A stretch of 14,679 nucleotides of DNA from Akkermansiaceae bacterium UBA5688 (lineage in GTDB: Bacteria > Verrucomicrobiota > Verrucomicrobiia > Verrucomicrobiales > Akkermansiaceae). The position numbers and the translations under genes are program-made. The stretch's first letter is position 1. Every line of letters begins with the position of its first letter. Below the pieces are notes generated by a model that saw only the letters and a program-made list of their open reading frames with translations, ran no database searches and was not told the DNA's origin. Where the stretch lies: assembly GCA_002420315.1 (NCBI GenBank), contig DIHU01000064.1:24002-38680 (forward strand), read 5' to 3'. Below, piece by piece: positions 1-6,899 of the stretch.

Positions 1-1194
1 AAGGATTACCAGATCACCCAGATGGATCTGCCTCTCTGCCTCGGTGGCGGGGTCCCGCTCTACGATCATAACTACCCCAAAGATGCCCAGAAAAAGATCA
101 AGAATCCTGGTAAGGTCGTCGAACTCAATCGCATCCACCTTGAGGAAGACGTCGCCAAGTCAACTCACCTCGCCAAAACCACTCTCATCGATTTTAATCG
201 TGCCGGCACACCTCTTATGGAAATCGTCACCGAGCCTGATATCGAGTCTGCCGAAGAAACCTTCGCCTACTTGAAGTCTCTCCAGCAAATTCTCATCGCC
301 GGAGGCATCTCAGATGCTGACATGGACAAAGGCCAAATGCGTTGTGATGTAAACATCTCAGTTCGTAAAAACGAAAACGATCCTCTTGGTACTAAAATCG
401 AGCTCAAGAACATGAATTCCACCTCCGCCGTGCGACGTGCCATTCATTACGAGGTTGGCCGCCAATGCGAAGCACTCGACAATGGGGAGTCCCTCGTCCA
501 AGCCACTTGGAGATGGGACGAGGACCTCGGCGAAACCCAAGAAATGCGAACCAAGGAAGATGCGCACGACTATCGATACTTCCCCGACCCCGACCTTCTT
601 CCCGTCAAGACAGCCGCCTACATTGAGAAGGTACGCCCTCTAGTCCCCGAACTCCCTCACGAAAAATCCGAGCGCTTCCAAAAAGAACTTGGGCTGACAC
701 CCTATGACGCCTCCGTCATCACTTCAGATATCCAGCTTGTCTCTTATTTTGAGACCACTGTAGCCTTGGCCAAGACCCCAGGTAAGAAAGTAGCGAATTG
801 GATTATCAATAATTTTCTTGGGCTTCTCAACGAAAAGTCAGTTGAGATTCAGGCCTCTCCCGTCACCCCAGCCAAGCTCTCCGATGTCCTAAACCTCATC
901 GAGGCAGGGACCGTCTCCAACAGCCAAGCCAAGGAGCTCTTTACCACACTCTGGGACACCCCTGAAAAAGATCCTGCTGATTTGGCCAAGGAAATGGGGT
1001 TTGAGCCTGCCGACACCGGAGCCATTGACACTCTCATCGACGAGGTCATCGCCGCCAACCCCGACAAAGTAGCCGAGATTCAAGGAGGCAACGAGAAGCT
1101 TCTTAACTTCCTCACTGGCCAAGTTATGAAGGCTTCGAAAGGTAAGGCTAATCCCAAGATTGTTACCGAAGGTTTGAGGTCGAAGCTTCTCTAA
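1..1194 (+). CDS. gatB: Aspartyl/glutamyl-tRNA(Asn/Gln) amidotransferase subunit B, 5'-truncated by window edge
   Basis: GatB is the subunit of the GatCAB complex that binds and phosphorylates mischarged Glu-tRNA(Gln) or Asp-tRNA(Asn), so that GatA-derived ammonia can amidate it in the cytoplasm. The frame is open from base 1 (Lys-Asp-Tyr-Gln-Ile-Thr-Gln-Met), so the ATG at 22 is internal and not the start. The stretch YQITQMDLPLC matches the family's YQISQYDLPLC. Family hallmarks follow: the RAGTPLMEIVTEPD stretch, the MRCDVNISVR stretch, KIELKNMNS and EDAHDYRYFPDPDL. The GatB/YqeY tail domain occupies roughly the last 145 residues, including NFLTGQVMKASKGKANP. 397 residues are visible of a family length near 475-480, so about 80 N-terminal residues lie outside. 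The gene ends at TAA and converges with the phosphatase gene. Family identity is secure; operon partners (gatA, gatC) cannot be seen. Confidence 0.97.
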   Translation, partial: KDYQITQMDLPLCLGGGVPLYDHNYPKDAQKKIKNPGKVVELNRIHLEEDVAKSTHLAKTTLIDFNRAGTPLMEIVTEPDIESAEETFAYLKSLQQILIAGGISDADMDKGQMRCDVNISVRKNENDPLGTKIELKNMNSTSAVRRAIHYEVGRQCEALDNGESLVQATWRWDEDLGETQEMRTKEDAHDYRYFPDPDLLPVKTAAYIEKVRPLVPELPHEKSERFQKELGLTPYDASVITSDIQLVSYFETTVALAKTPGKKVANWIINNFLGLLNEKSVEIQASPVTPAKLSDVLNLIEAGTVSNSQAKELFTTLWDTPEKDPADLAKEMGFEPADTGAIDTLIDEVIAANPDKVAEIQGGNEKLLNFLTGQVMKASKGKANPKIVTEGLRSKLL

Positions 1195-1233
1195 GTGTTA
1201 ACATTCCTTTTAATAATCGTGCCCTGCCTCTTT

Positions 1234-1259
1234 AAAGATCGCTCTGATGGCGAAGCTTT
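1234..1259. terminator. Weak candidate bidirectional terminator hairpin between convergent genes
   Basis: In the 137-base convergent gap between gatB and the phosphatase gene, AAAG-a-TCGC pairs with GCGA-ag-CTTT around the 7-base loop at 1243-1249. The stem is interrupted by a 1-by-2 internal loop and no long U tract follows. The location suits a shared terminator, but the structure is weak. I see nothing else in this gap. Confidence 0.25.
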
Positions 1260-1331
1260 CTTAAAAGAATTCAATTGCAACCGGGAGCCCAACAATTTCC
1301 TCATCCTAGGCAGACATCTCTTTAAAATCGC

Positions 1332-2000
1332 TTAACCAATCGGAAGATCGCCCAGCGACATCCGCCGCGATTTCCCGTCCTCGTTAGCTTGCCAGATAAC
1401 CCCGGACTCAAGATCCAACGCGCTAAGCCAACCGCCGCCATAAGCACAGGTATCCAGACAAATTGCGTATCCAAGATTGGTTGGTAGGTCCCCCTGAATA
1501 GTATGACCGCACACTACCGTCTTCCCCGAATGGTGGGGCCGCTGACTGTAAAATCTCTGGTAGTAATAAGTTTCCCGATCCTGTTGATTAACCGGCAAAT
1601 CTGCCTCCACTCCAGCATGCACCAAGATATGATCATCCAACTCGTGGTAAAGAGCCGCACTTTTTATAAACTCCCAATGCTCGCTTGGAACATCCTCGAA
1701 GCTGCCTCCATAAGAATCAAGCGTGTCGCGACCTCCACAAAGCCCGCTTAAAAAACGTTCACAGTCCTGCTTAGTCTCTAAAGCCCGAATCATCTGAATT
1801 TCATGATTTCCCATCAGGTGAAACAGATTATGTGTCTGCTTCTTCTCAAGCAGATAATTGATCACTCCTTTTGAATCAGGACCCCGATCGACATAGTCAC
1901 CCAAAGTGACAATCAAGTCTTTACTCGATGGCGCAACCACCTGAAACATTGTCTCCAGCGCCGTCAAAGAGCCGTGAATATCTCCAATCACTAATTTCAT
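1332..2000 (-). CDS. PPP-family metallophosphatase (serine/threonine phosphatase or diadenosine-polyphosphatase type)
   Basis: This 222-residue cytoplasmic protein carries the complete two-metal phosphoesterase signature: GDIHG at residues 6-10 (metal ligands D7, H9), GDYVDRG at 34-40 (D35, D38), GNHE at 64-67, HAG at 128-130 and CGHT at 164-167. The C-terminal stretch LDTCAYGGGWLSALDLESG resembles the product-facing tail of bacterial PrpA/PrpE-like and ApaH-like enzymes. The motifs establish hydrolysis of a phosphoester. Whether the substrate is a phosphoprotein or a dinucleoside polyphosphate cannot be decided from sequence. The ATG lies one base after the stop of the upstream YjbR-like gene, indicating co-transcription and probably translational coupling. 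A weak AGGGAA lies about 10 bases before the start. Length is normal for the bacterial family. Confidence 0.93.
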   Translation of the reverse strand: MKLVIGDIHGSLTALETMFQVVAPSSKDLIVTLGDYVDRGPDSKGVINYLLEKKQTHNLFHLMGNHEIQMIRALETKQDCERFLSGLCGGRDTLDSYGGSFEDVPSEHWEFIKSAALYHELDDHILVHAGVEADLPVNQQDRETYYYQRFYSQRPHHSGKTVVCGHTIQGDLPTNLGYAICLDTCAYGGGWLSALDLESGVIWQANEDGKSRRMSLGDLPIG

Positions 2001-2001
2001 T

Positions 2002-2355
2002 TTAAAGAATTTCCCTAGTTTTTTTTGGCATTCCTTTTAACACCAATTGATAGGACAGATCAATGAGCTCGCCCACCAAATGGCTCGATAGTGAGCCATC
2101 CAGTATTAATGTATTCCAGTGCTTTTTGTTCATGTGGTATCCCGGCAGGATAGTTTCATGCTCATCTCGCAACTGCAGTGCGCGCTCCGGATCACATTTT
2201 AAATTCATTTGCCCTACTTCGTTCTCAAACCTCAGGGTTGCAAATATTTTACCTAGGATCTTATAAACTAGAACTTCGGGGCCAAATGGTGTCTCCTCAA
2301 CCACTCTCGGATTTGCCATGATGTGACATCGCACATCATCTACCGAAAAATTCAT
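2002..2355 (-). CDS. YjbR/MmcQ-like protein (CyaY-like fold)
   Basis: This small soluble protein of 117 residues belongs to the MmcQ/YjbR family, whose members share a CyaY-like fold and are often called DNA-binding, though their role is poorly defined. Family signatures are VVEETPFGPEVLVYKILGK near the N-terminus, NLKCDPERALQLRDEHE in the middle, then PGYHMNKKHWNTLILDGS and a C-terminal helix ending KGMPKK. The open frame extends upstream to 2490, but the extra 45 residues are basic, cysteine-rich and unlike the family. The ATG at 2353-2355 starts exactly where homology to the family begins, so I chose it. No Shine-Dalgarno is visible. The downstream phosphatase gene begins one base after its stop. 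It is divergent from the HAD gene across a 137-base spacer in which I see no convincing promoter. Confidence 0.9.
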   Translation of the reverse strand: MNFSVDDVRCHIMANPRVVEETPFGPEVLVYKILGKIFATLRFENEVGQMNLKCDPERALQLRDEHETILPGYHMNKKHWNTLILDGSLSSHLVGELIDLSYQLVLKGMPKKTREIL

Positions 2356-2492
2356 ACACGATCTTTTCGATTTCTTACCACATTTCAATCCCGCATTATT
2401 GTCTTTATCCGTGTCGTGATTTCTACCTACCCGCTCGCCAGATAAGATAAAACAACGATTGCCACCTTCACAATCCACGCTACTTCTCACAC

Positions 2493-3134
2493 ATGGAAGC
2501 CGAAGCCATTCTCTTTGACTTTGACGGAGTCATTCTCGACACCGAATGGTCCATCTATGAATCGATGCGCAAGACCTTCATCAAGAACGGCCACGACCTC
2601 CCGCTTGAGGAATACGTCAAGTGTATCGGCTCAGACTTCAACACTTGGTCGCCAGAGAATTTGCTCGAGGAACTCACCGGGAAAGCCTTTGACTGGGAAG
2701 CTATTGGCATCGCCCGTAACAAGTGGATCCGTGAAGAAATCAACAAGCTTGACGCCATGCCCGGTGTCCGTGAAACCGTCAACCTCTGCCAAGAAAGAAA
2801 GATACCCATCGCTATCGTTTCCAGCTCCAACCACAGCTGGGTAGATGGCTGGCTCGACAAACTTGGACTCCTCACATCCTTCGATCACATCATCGCGCGT
2901 GAGGATGCTCCTCGCATCAAACCCGCTCCTGATCTTTACGCAGAAGCCGTCAAACGCATCAAATTACCTGCATCAAAATGCCTGGTCATCGAAGATTCCC
3001 TCAACGGAATGAAGTCCGCTCACACAGTCGGATGCCCAGTTGCAGCTATCCCAAACAGAATCACGCAATGCATTGATTTCTCGGCAGCAGAATACCAATA
3101 TCCTTCCCTCGTTGAGCTTCTCGAGGAACTGTGA
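2493..3134 (+). CDS. HAD-superfamily hydrolase, beta-phosphoglucomutase/phosphatase-like
   Basis: This 213-residue cytoplasmic enzyme has all four HAD motifs. Motif I is DFDGVILDTE at residues 9-18 (nucleophile D9, acid/base D11). A helical cap follows, about residues 18-88. Motif II is in IVSSSNHSW near 108-116 and motif III is Lys143 in RIKPAPDLY. Motif IV is EDSLNGMKSA at 167-176. The DGV-DTE spacing and the KPAPD and EDS(L)NG forms are typical of subfamily IA enzymes such as beta-phosphoglucomutase, 2-deoxyglucose-6-phosphatase and phosphoglycolate phosphatase. The substrate cannot be assigned. The gene ends with TGA, overlapping by one base the ATG of the ApbE gene, so the two are likely co-translated. 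This TGA stop is also evidence that TGA is not reassigned to an amino acid throughout the genome. No Shine-Dalgarno precedes the ATG. Confidence 0.93.
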   Translation: MEAEAILFDFDGVILDTEWSIYESMRKTFIKNGHDLPLEEYVKCIGSDFNTWSPENLLEELTGKAFDWEAIGIARNKWIREEINKLDAMPGVRETVNLCQERKIPIAIVSSSNHSWVDGWLDKLGLLTSFDHIIAREDAPRIKPAPDLYAEAVKRIKLPASKCLVIEDSLNGMKSAHTVGCPVAAIPNRITQCIDFSAAEYQYPSLVELLEEL

Positions 3135-4135
3135 TGCGCTATCTCCTGCTCCCTATTCTCCTCCTATCGTCGTGCCGTCAGGACAAAAACACTGCTGAAG
3201 AGACACAATCAAATGAACCCACTAGTATGCGCATCGAAAGCGAGCGTCCACTCATGGGTACGCTATTTAGAATTATCACATACGCCAAAGACCCCCAGGA
3301 AGGCTATCTTGCCATGGAAAAAAGTTTCGATCTTGCCGAAGACTTTAGCAATCGCGCTACCGACTACAATCCAGACTCTGAGCTGAACCGCCTCACCAAG
3401 TCGAAACCCGGCATACCGATTGCCATCAGCAAAGAGCTTTTCGACGTTCTGATTCTCGCAAAAAAATTAACCGAAGAATCCGAAGGACTCTTCGACCCCA
3501 CCCTCGGCCCACTCACCCATCTTTGGCGTGAAACCAGAAGAACCAAGGAAGTGCCATCCGAAGAAGCAATTGCTGCTGCCCGCAGCCGTTGCGGGATCGG
3601 ATTTCTGGCCTTTGATGAAAAAAAACAAACTGTTACCGTGAAACGCCAAGGACTTCAACTCGACCTTGGAGGAATTGCCAAAGGCTTCGCTGCAGATCTA
3701 ATTTACGATCACCTTGCCAAAGAAGGGTTCACCCAAACCTTGGTTGCGGCAGCCGGAGATTTACGCATTGGTGATGCACCTCCAGAGAGAGAGGGCTGGA
3801 ATATCGGCCTCCGGACCTTCCGCCTTACGCCCAACAAAAGCCTTCCACTCAGAAATTGCGCGGTCTCTACCTCAGGAGATCTCTTCCAAAATGTTACCGC
3901 CGGCGGAAAATTCTACTCCCACCTTATCGATCTTCAAACGGGGCTAGGGCTCACCACCCGCCGAGCCGCTTCGGTTATCATGCCCGAAGCGAAAATGACC
4001 GATCCTCTCGCAACCGCCGCCTGCCTCTCGAATAACCCAAAAGCCCTCTTCAGAAAATTCCCAGAAGCCTCGATCCGCATCGTTTATGAAGATCGCAAGA
4101 TCCCTTCGATCATCACGGGAGTCTTTACCGAGTAG
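3134..4135 (+). CDS. apbE: FAD:protein FMN transferase, lipoprotein (ApbE family)
   Basis: ApbE enzymes transfer FMN from FAD to a threonine or serine of periplasm-facing targets such as RNF or Na+-NQR subunits and flavin reductases. The 333-residue protein opens with a lipoprotein signal (hydrophobic LLLPILLL, lipobox LSSC, lipidated Cys14), placing it outside the cytoplasm. Family motifs follow in order: PLMGTLFRI, FDPTLGPLTHLW, LDLGGIAKGFAADLI, AAAGDLR (usually GGDIR), CAVSTSGD, SHLIDLQTG (usually a P in place of the L) and KMTDPLATAACL, whose Asp is the expected Mg2+ ligand region. The ATG at 3134 overlaps the HAD stop as TGATG and has GAGGA upstream; GTG at 3131 is a possible alternative. 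No flavinylation target is encoded in the window. Family identity is secure; the substrate is unknown. Confidence 0.94.
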   Translation: MRYLLLPILLLSSCRQDKNTAEETQSNEPTSMRIESERPLMGTLFRIITYAKDPQEGYLAMEKSFDLAEDFSNRATDYNPDSELNRLTKSKPGIPIAISKELFDVLILAKKLTEESEGLFDPTLGPLTHLWRETRRTKEVPSEEAIAAARSRCGIGFLAFDEKKQTVTVKRQGLQLDLGGIAKGFAADLIYDHLAKEGFTQTLVAAAGDLRIGDAPPEREGWNIGLRTFRLTPNKSLPLRNCAVSTSGDLFQNVTAGGKFYSHLIDLQTGLGLTTRRAASVIMPEAKMTDPLATAACLSNNPKALFRKFPEASIRIVYEDRKIPSIITGVFTE

Positions 4136-4197
4136 ATTGCCCAGAATATTTTCCTTTGCTCATTGCCCATTCATGCAGACCAGTGGATGTTCTGCCA

Positions 4198-5253
4198 ATG
4201 ACTCTCGACGAACTCGAATCAGCCATCAATGCATGGCTCTCCCAAGGGGCGACCGATATCTTTCTGAGTGAAGATCAACGGACCCGAGTTCGAATCAACG
4301 GCGAGGTCGTTCCAGTGGCTGACTCAACGATGTCGAGGCAAGATCTCTCCCATCTTTGGAAAGCCTGTAAAATCGATCCGGCCTCTACCAATGAAATTGA
4401 TTCGCGCTACCAAATGAAGGACGGTGGTTATATTCGCGCTAATCTTTATCGCGCCATGGGAAACCTTTCGGCCGCCATTCGCCCCATCAAAGCAATCATA
4501 CCGCCACTCGATTCCCTCGGCCTTCCCACCGATCTCATCCGCCACTGGATCCACCGACGCTCCGGGCTCATTCTCGTCACCGGAACCACTGGGTCAGGAA
4601 AATCCACCACCCTCGCTTCAGCTCTCCAAGAGCTCAACGAAAATCGACAGAACCATATTATTACTCTTGAAGATCCCATCGAGTATCTCTTCCAAAACAA
4701 GAAGTCGTTCTTCTCGCAACGCGAAATAAACTCAGACACCGCTAAATTTTCCACAGCCCTTCGCGCCTCTCTTCGTCAAAACCCCGATGTAATTATGATC
4801 GGCGAGATCCGTGATGAAGAAACCGCCCAACTCGCTCTTCGTGCTTCCGAAACCGGACACCTTGTTATGAGTACTCTTCACAGCTCGGGAGTTGTCGAAT
4901 CGATCGAAAGACTAGGCAATTTGTTCCCCGAGAACCACGGGGCCACTTCACGAATGCTTCTTTCCCGTCAGCTCGTCGGAGTAATCAACCAGAACCTCTT
5001 ACCCGGCACAGATGGATCACTCAAGCTTGTCTCGGAATACCTTCAAAACGAAGGAGCCGTGCGTGGGTGGATCCGCGATGGGCGCTATCACGATATCATC
5101 GATCACCTCCAACGCCCACAGGATGCTCAAACCAGGAACATGCTTACCAGCATCGTGGAAATCTATCATCAGGGCCTAATATCAGAGGACATTGCGAGAG
5201 ATGCCGCACCCAATCCGGGTGACTTTGATCGCCAAATTCGCGGTATTTCCTAA
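4198..5253 (+). CDS. PilT/PilU-like type IV pilus ATPase, first of a tandem pair
   Basis: This 351-residue hexameric secretion-type ATPase would power type IV pilus retraction at the inner-membrane base. An N-terminal PAS-like region (1-110) contains the GATDIFLSED stretch, where PilT has GASDLHL. The ATPase core has Walker A GTTGSGKS at 129-136, the Asp box ITLEDPIEYLF, QREINSDT (PilT: QREVGxDT), Walker B with GEIRDEET at 202-209, and the His-box region ETGHLVMSTLHSS. No key residue is missing. The frame extends upstream to 4156, but the 14 extra residues are not family-like, while MTLDELESAI is a normal PilT/PilU beginning. It is 62 bases after apbE and 19 bases before the second PilT-like gene. 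It diverges more from canonical PilT than its neighbour does, which may suit a PilU-like accessory role; that is inference. Confidence 0.92.
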   Translation: MTLDELESAINAWLSQGATDIFLSEDQRTRVRINGEVVPVADSTMSRQDLSHLWKACKIDPASTNEIDSRYQMKDGGYIRANLYRAMGNLSAAIRPIKAIIPPLDSLGLPTDLIRHWIHRRSGLILVTGTTGSGKSTTLASALQELNENRQNHIITLEDPIEYLFQNKKSFFSQREINSDTAKFSTALRASLRQNPDVIMIGEIRDEETAQLALRASETGHLVMSTLHSSGVVESIERLGNLFPENHGATSRMLLSRQLVGVINQNLLPGTDGSLKLVSEYLQNEGAVRGWIRDGRYHDIIDHLQRPQDAQTRNMLTSIVEIYHQGLISEDIARDAAPNPGDFDRQIRGIS

Positions 5254-5272
5254 ACACACTTCTTTATTAACC

Positions 5273-6361
5273 ATGACCACACCACAAGGAATTCGAGACT
5301 ACCTTGCCCAGACCGTCACCAAAGGTGGCTCCGATTTACATCTCACAGTCGGTGCACCTCCAGCCGCTAGAGTCCATGGGAGCCTGCAGGCGCTTGAAGA
5401 AACGTCTTTCGACGCCAGCCAAATTCGCGAACTAATTCTCGGGACCATGAACGAAACCCAGCGCTCAAAGCTAGAGGACGATTGGGAGCTCGACTACGCT
5501 ATTGAGGTCAGCGGTGTTGGGCGTTTTCGCGGGAACGTGCATTTCTGCCGTCAAAACATCGAAGCAGTCTATCGCTACATTCCAGCAGAAATTCCAGAGC
5601 TCTCAACCTTAGGACACTATCCAATTTTGGAGGAAATTTGCCACCTTCAGCGGGGCCTCGTACTCATCACCGGAGTAACCGGCTCAGGAAAAACAACGAC
5701 TCTTGCATCATTAGTGCGAAGGATCTCCGAGATTCGCTCTGGCACCATCATCACTCTGGAAGACCCCATCGAATTTTCTTTTCAGCACAATTCCTCGCTT
5801 ATTAAACAGCGGGAAATCGGACGAGACACTAAATCATTTTCACTCGGGCTCCGTCAGTGCATGCGTCAAGATCCCGACGTGATTGTCGTAGGTGAACTTC
5901 GCGATCGCGAGTCGATGCAGATCGCGATGACCGCAGCCGAAACTGGACACCTCGTCATCAGCACCCTTCACACAATCGATGCCCCAAAGTCAGTGGAGCG
6001 CATCATGGATCTTTTCCCCTCCGATCAACAAGTGCAGATCGCCTCGCAGCTTTCCAATGTTCTCGAAGCAATCATTTGCCAAAGGCTTCTCCCAAGAGCC
6101 GATACCGATGGGCGCGTCCTTGCCACCGAGGCTCTTCGCGTCAACTCAGGGATTCAATCTAGTCTGCGCAAACGAAAGATCGAACAAGTAGTCGGCCTCA
6201 TGGAAATTGCGCGACAAGAAGGTTGTCACACCATTGATGATTGCCTCGAAACACTCGTCGCCCACAACTATATCACCCAGGAAGATGCCATCCAAAACTG
6301 CCGAGACCCGCACCGATTTACTTCAGAAAGCCTCGCGAGCCGTCAGGCCGTAAAGAAGTAA
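5273..6361 (+). CDS. pilT: PilT-like twitching-motility ATPase, second of the tandem pair
   Basis: This 362-residue retraction ATPase of the type IV pilus machine depolymerises pilin fibres. N-terminal GGSDLHLTVGAPPAARVHG is close to canonical PilT. The core shows Walker A GVTGSGKT at 134-141, Asp box ITLEDPIEFSF, QREIGRDT, LRQCMRQDPDVIVVGELRD with Walker B Glu208, AAETGHLVISTLHT (His box), and IICQRLLPRADTDGR near the expected C-terminal position (PilT: QALLPK). An in-frame ATG exists at 5192 inside the upstream gene, but the sequence before residue MTTPQGIRDYL has no family character, so 5273 is preferred. The start is preceded by AT-rich sequence without a Shine-Dalgarno. It is almost certainly co-transcribed with the preceding paralogue (19-base gap) and converges, 15 bases away, on the minus-strand small membrane protein. 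Confidence 0.93.
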   Translation: MTTPQGIRDYLAQTVTKGGSDLHLTVGAPPAARVHGSLQALEETSFDASQIRELILGTMNETQRSKLEDDWELDYAIEVSGVGRFRGNVHFCRQNIEAVYRYIPAEIPELSTLGHYPILEEICHLQRGLVLITGVTGSGKTTTLASLVRRISEIRSGTIITLEDPIEFSFQHNSSLIKQREIGRDTKSFSLGLRQCMRQDPDVIVVGELRDRESMQIAMTAAETGHLVISTLHTIDAPKSVERIMDLFPSDQQVQIASQLSNVLEAIICQRLLPRADTDGRVLATEALRVNSGIQSSLRKRKIEQVVGLMEIARQEGCHTIDDCLETLVAHNYITQEDAIQNCRDPHRFTSESLASRQAVKK

Positions 6362-6376
6362 GAACGTCCGTCGATT

Positions 6377-6895
6377 TTAGCTAGGCGGCGCAAACTGCCC
6401 TTTCAACTCCTCAGGGATTTCAACTTTTGGGTGAAGATATTCGACTTCTTCGCGCCACCCGAGATGTTTCAGCGGGTAAAGTTCACCAAATAAAATTGCG
6501 TTTCTTCGGCGCTTAATAACACGTCGACCACGGCGGTCCAATCGCTTCATCCCAAAGACGATAATGGCATCTCCAAGTTCCGTATCCTGCATCGGACCAA
6601 AGGCAAGATCAATGAGACGGCTATAGATTTCGAGATTCCTTGGATGCTCTTTCAAGTACTGCCGAAAAACGTGGAAAGCATCTCCAACTCTCCCCTGCAT
6701 CGCCAAGGCATCTCCCTTACTTAAAAGCGGAGGAGGCTTTTGAAATTTTTCCAGCGAAAAAAACGAAAGCACATCTGCCATTTTCTGACTCACCCAGCCC
6801 GTCGTCGGGATTGCGAGAAAAATCGCGACGAGTAGCCCCACTGAAACCAATAAAAAAATGGCAAGTGGACTTTCACCAATGGCTCCTAAAACCAT
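6377..6895 (-). CDS. Small single-pass membrane protein with a TPR-like segment
   Basis: I do not recognise a named family for this 172-residue protein. It has a hydrophobic segment at residues 8-30 (ESPLAIFLLVSVGLLVAIFLAI), suggesting one membrane anchor near the N-terminus. A helix pair around 57-95 has the TPR-like pattern SKGDALAMQGRVGDAFHVFRQYL. A strongly basic stretch (KRLDRRGRRVIKRRR) follows, then a proline-ending hydrophilic tail. The ATG at 6893-6895 lies four bases after the permease stop; an alternative TTG at 6940 would overlap the permease by 41 bases and is less likely. The tight spacing suggests the protein is made with the permease and may assist it. No other functional clue is visible. 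Confidence 0.8.
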   Translation of the reverse strand: MVLGAIGESPLAIFLLVSVGLLVAIFLAIPTTGWVSQKMADVLSFFSLEKFQKPPPLLSKGDALAMQGRVGDAFHVFRQYLKEHPRNLEIYSRLIDLAFGPMQDTELGDAIIVFGMKRLDRRGRRVIKRRRNAILFGELYPLKHLGWREEVEYLHPKVEIPEELKGQFAPPS

Positions 6896-6899
6896 GACT

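Noticed and set aside
2356..2490. N-terminal extension of the YjbR-like protein to 2490
   Set aside because: The 45 extra residues have no family similarity, and the ATG at 2355 matches the normal family start.
5192..5272. Start of the second PilT-like protein at 5192
   Set aside because: It would overlap the first gene by 62 bases and add 27 residues without PilT character. MTTPQGIRDYL at 5273 is a typical PilT start.
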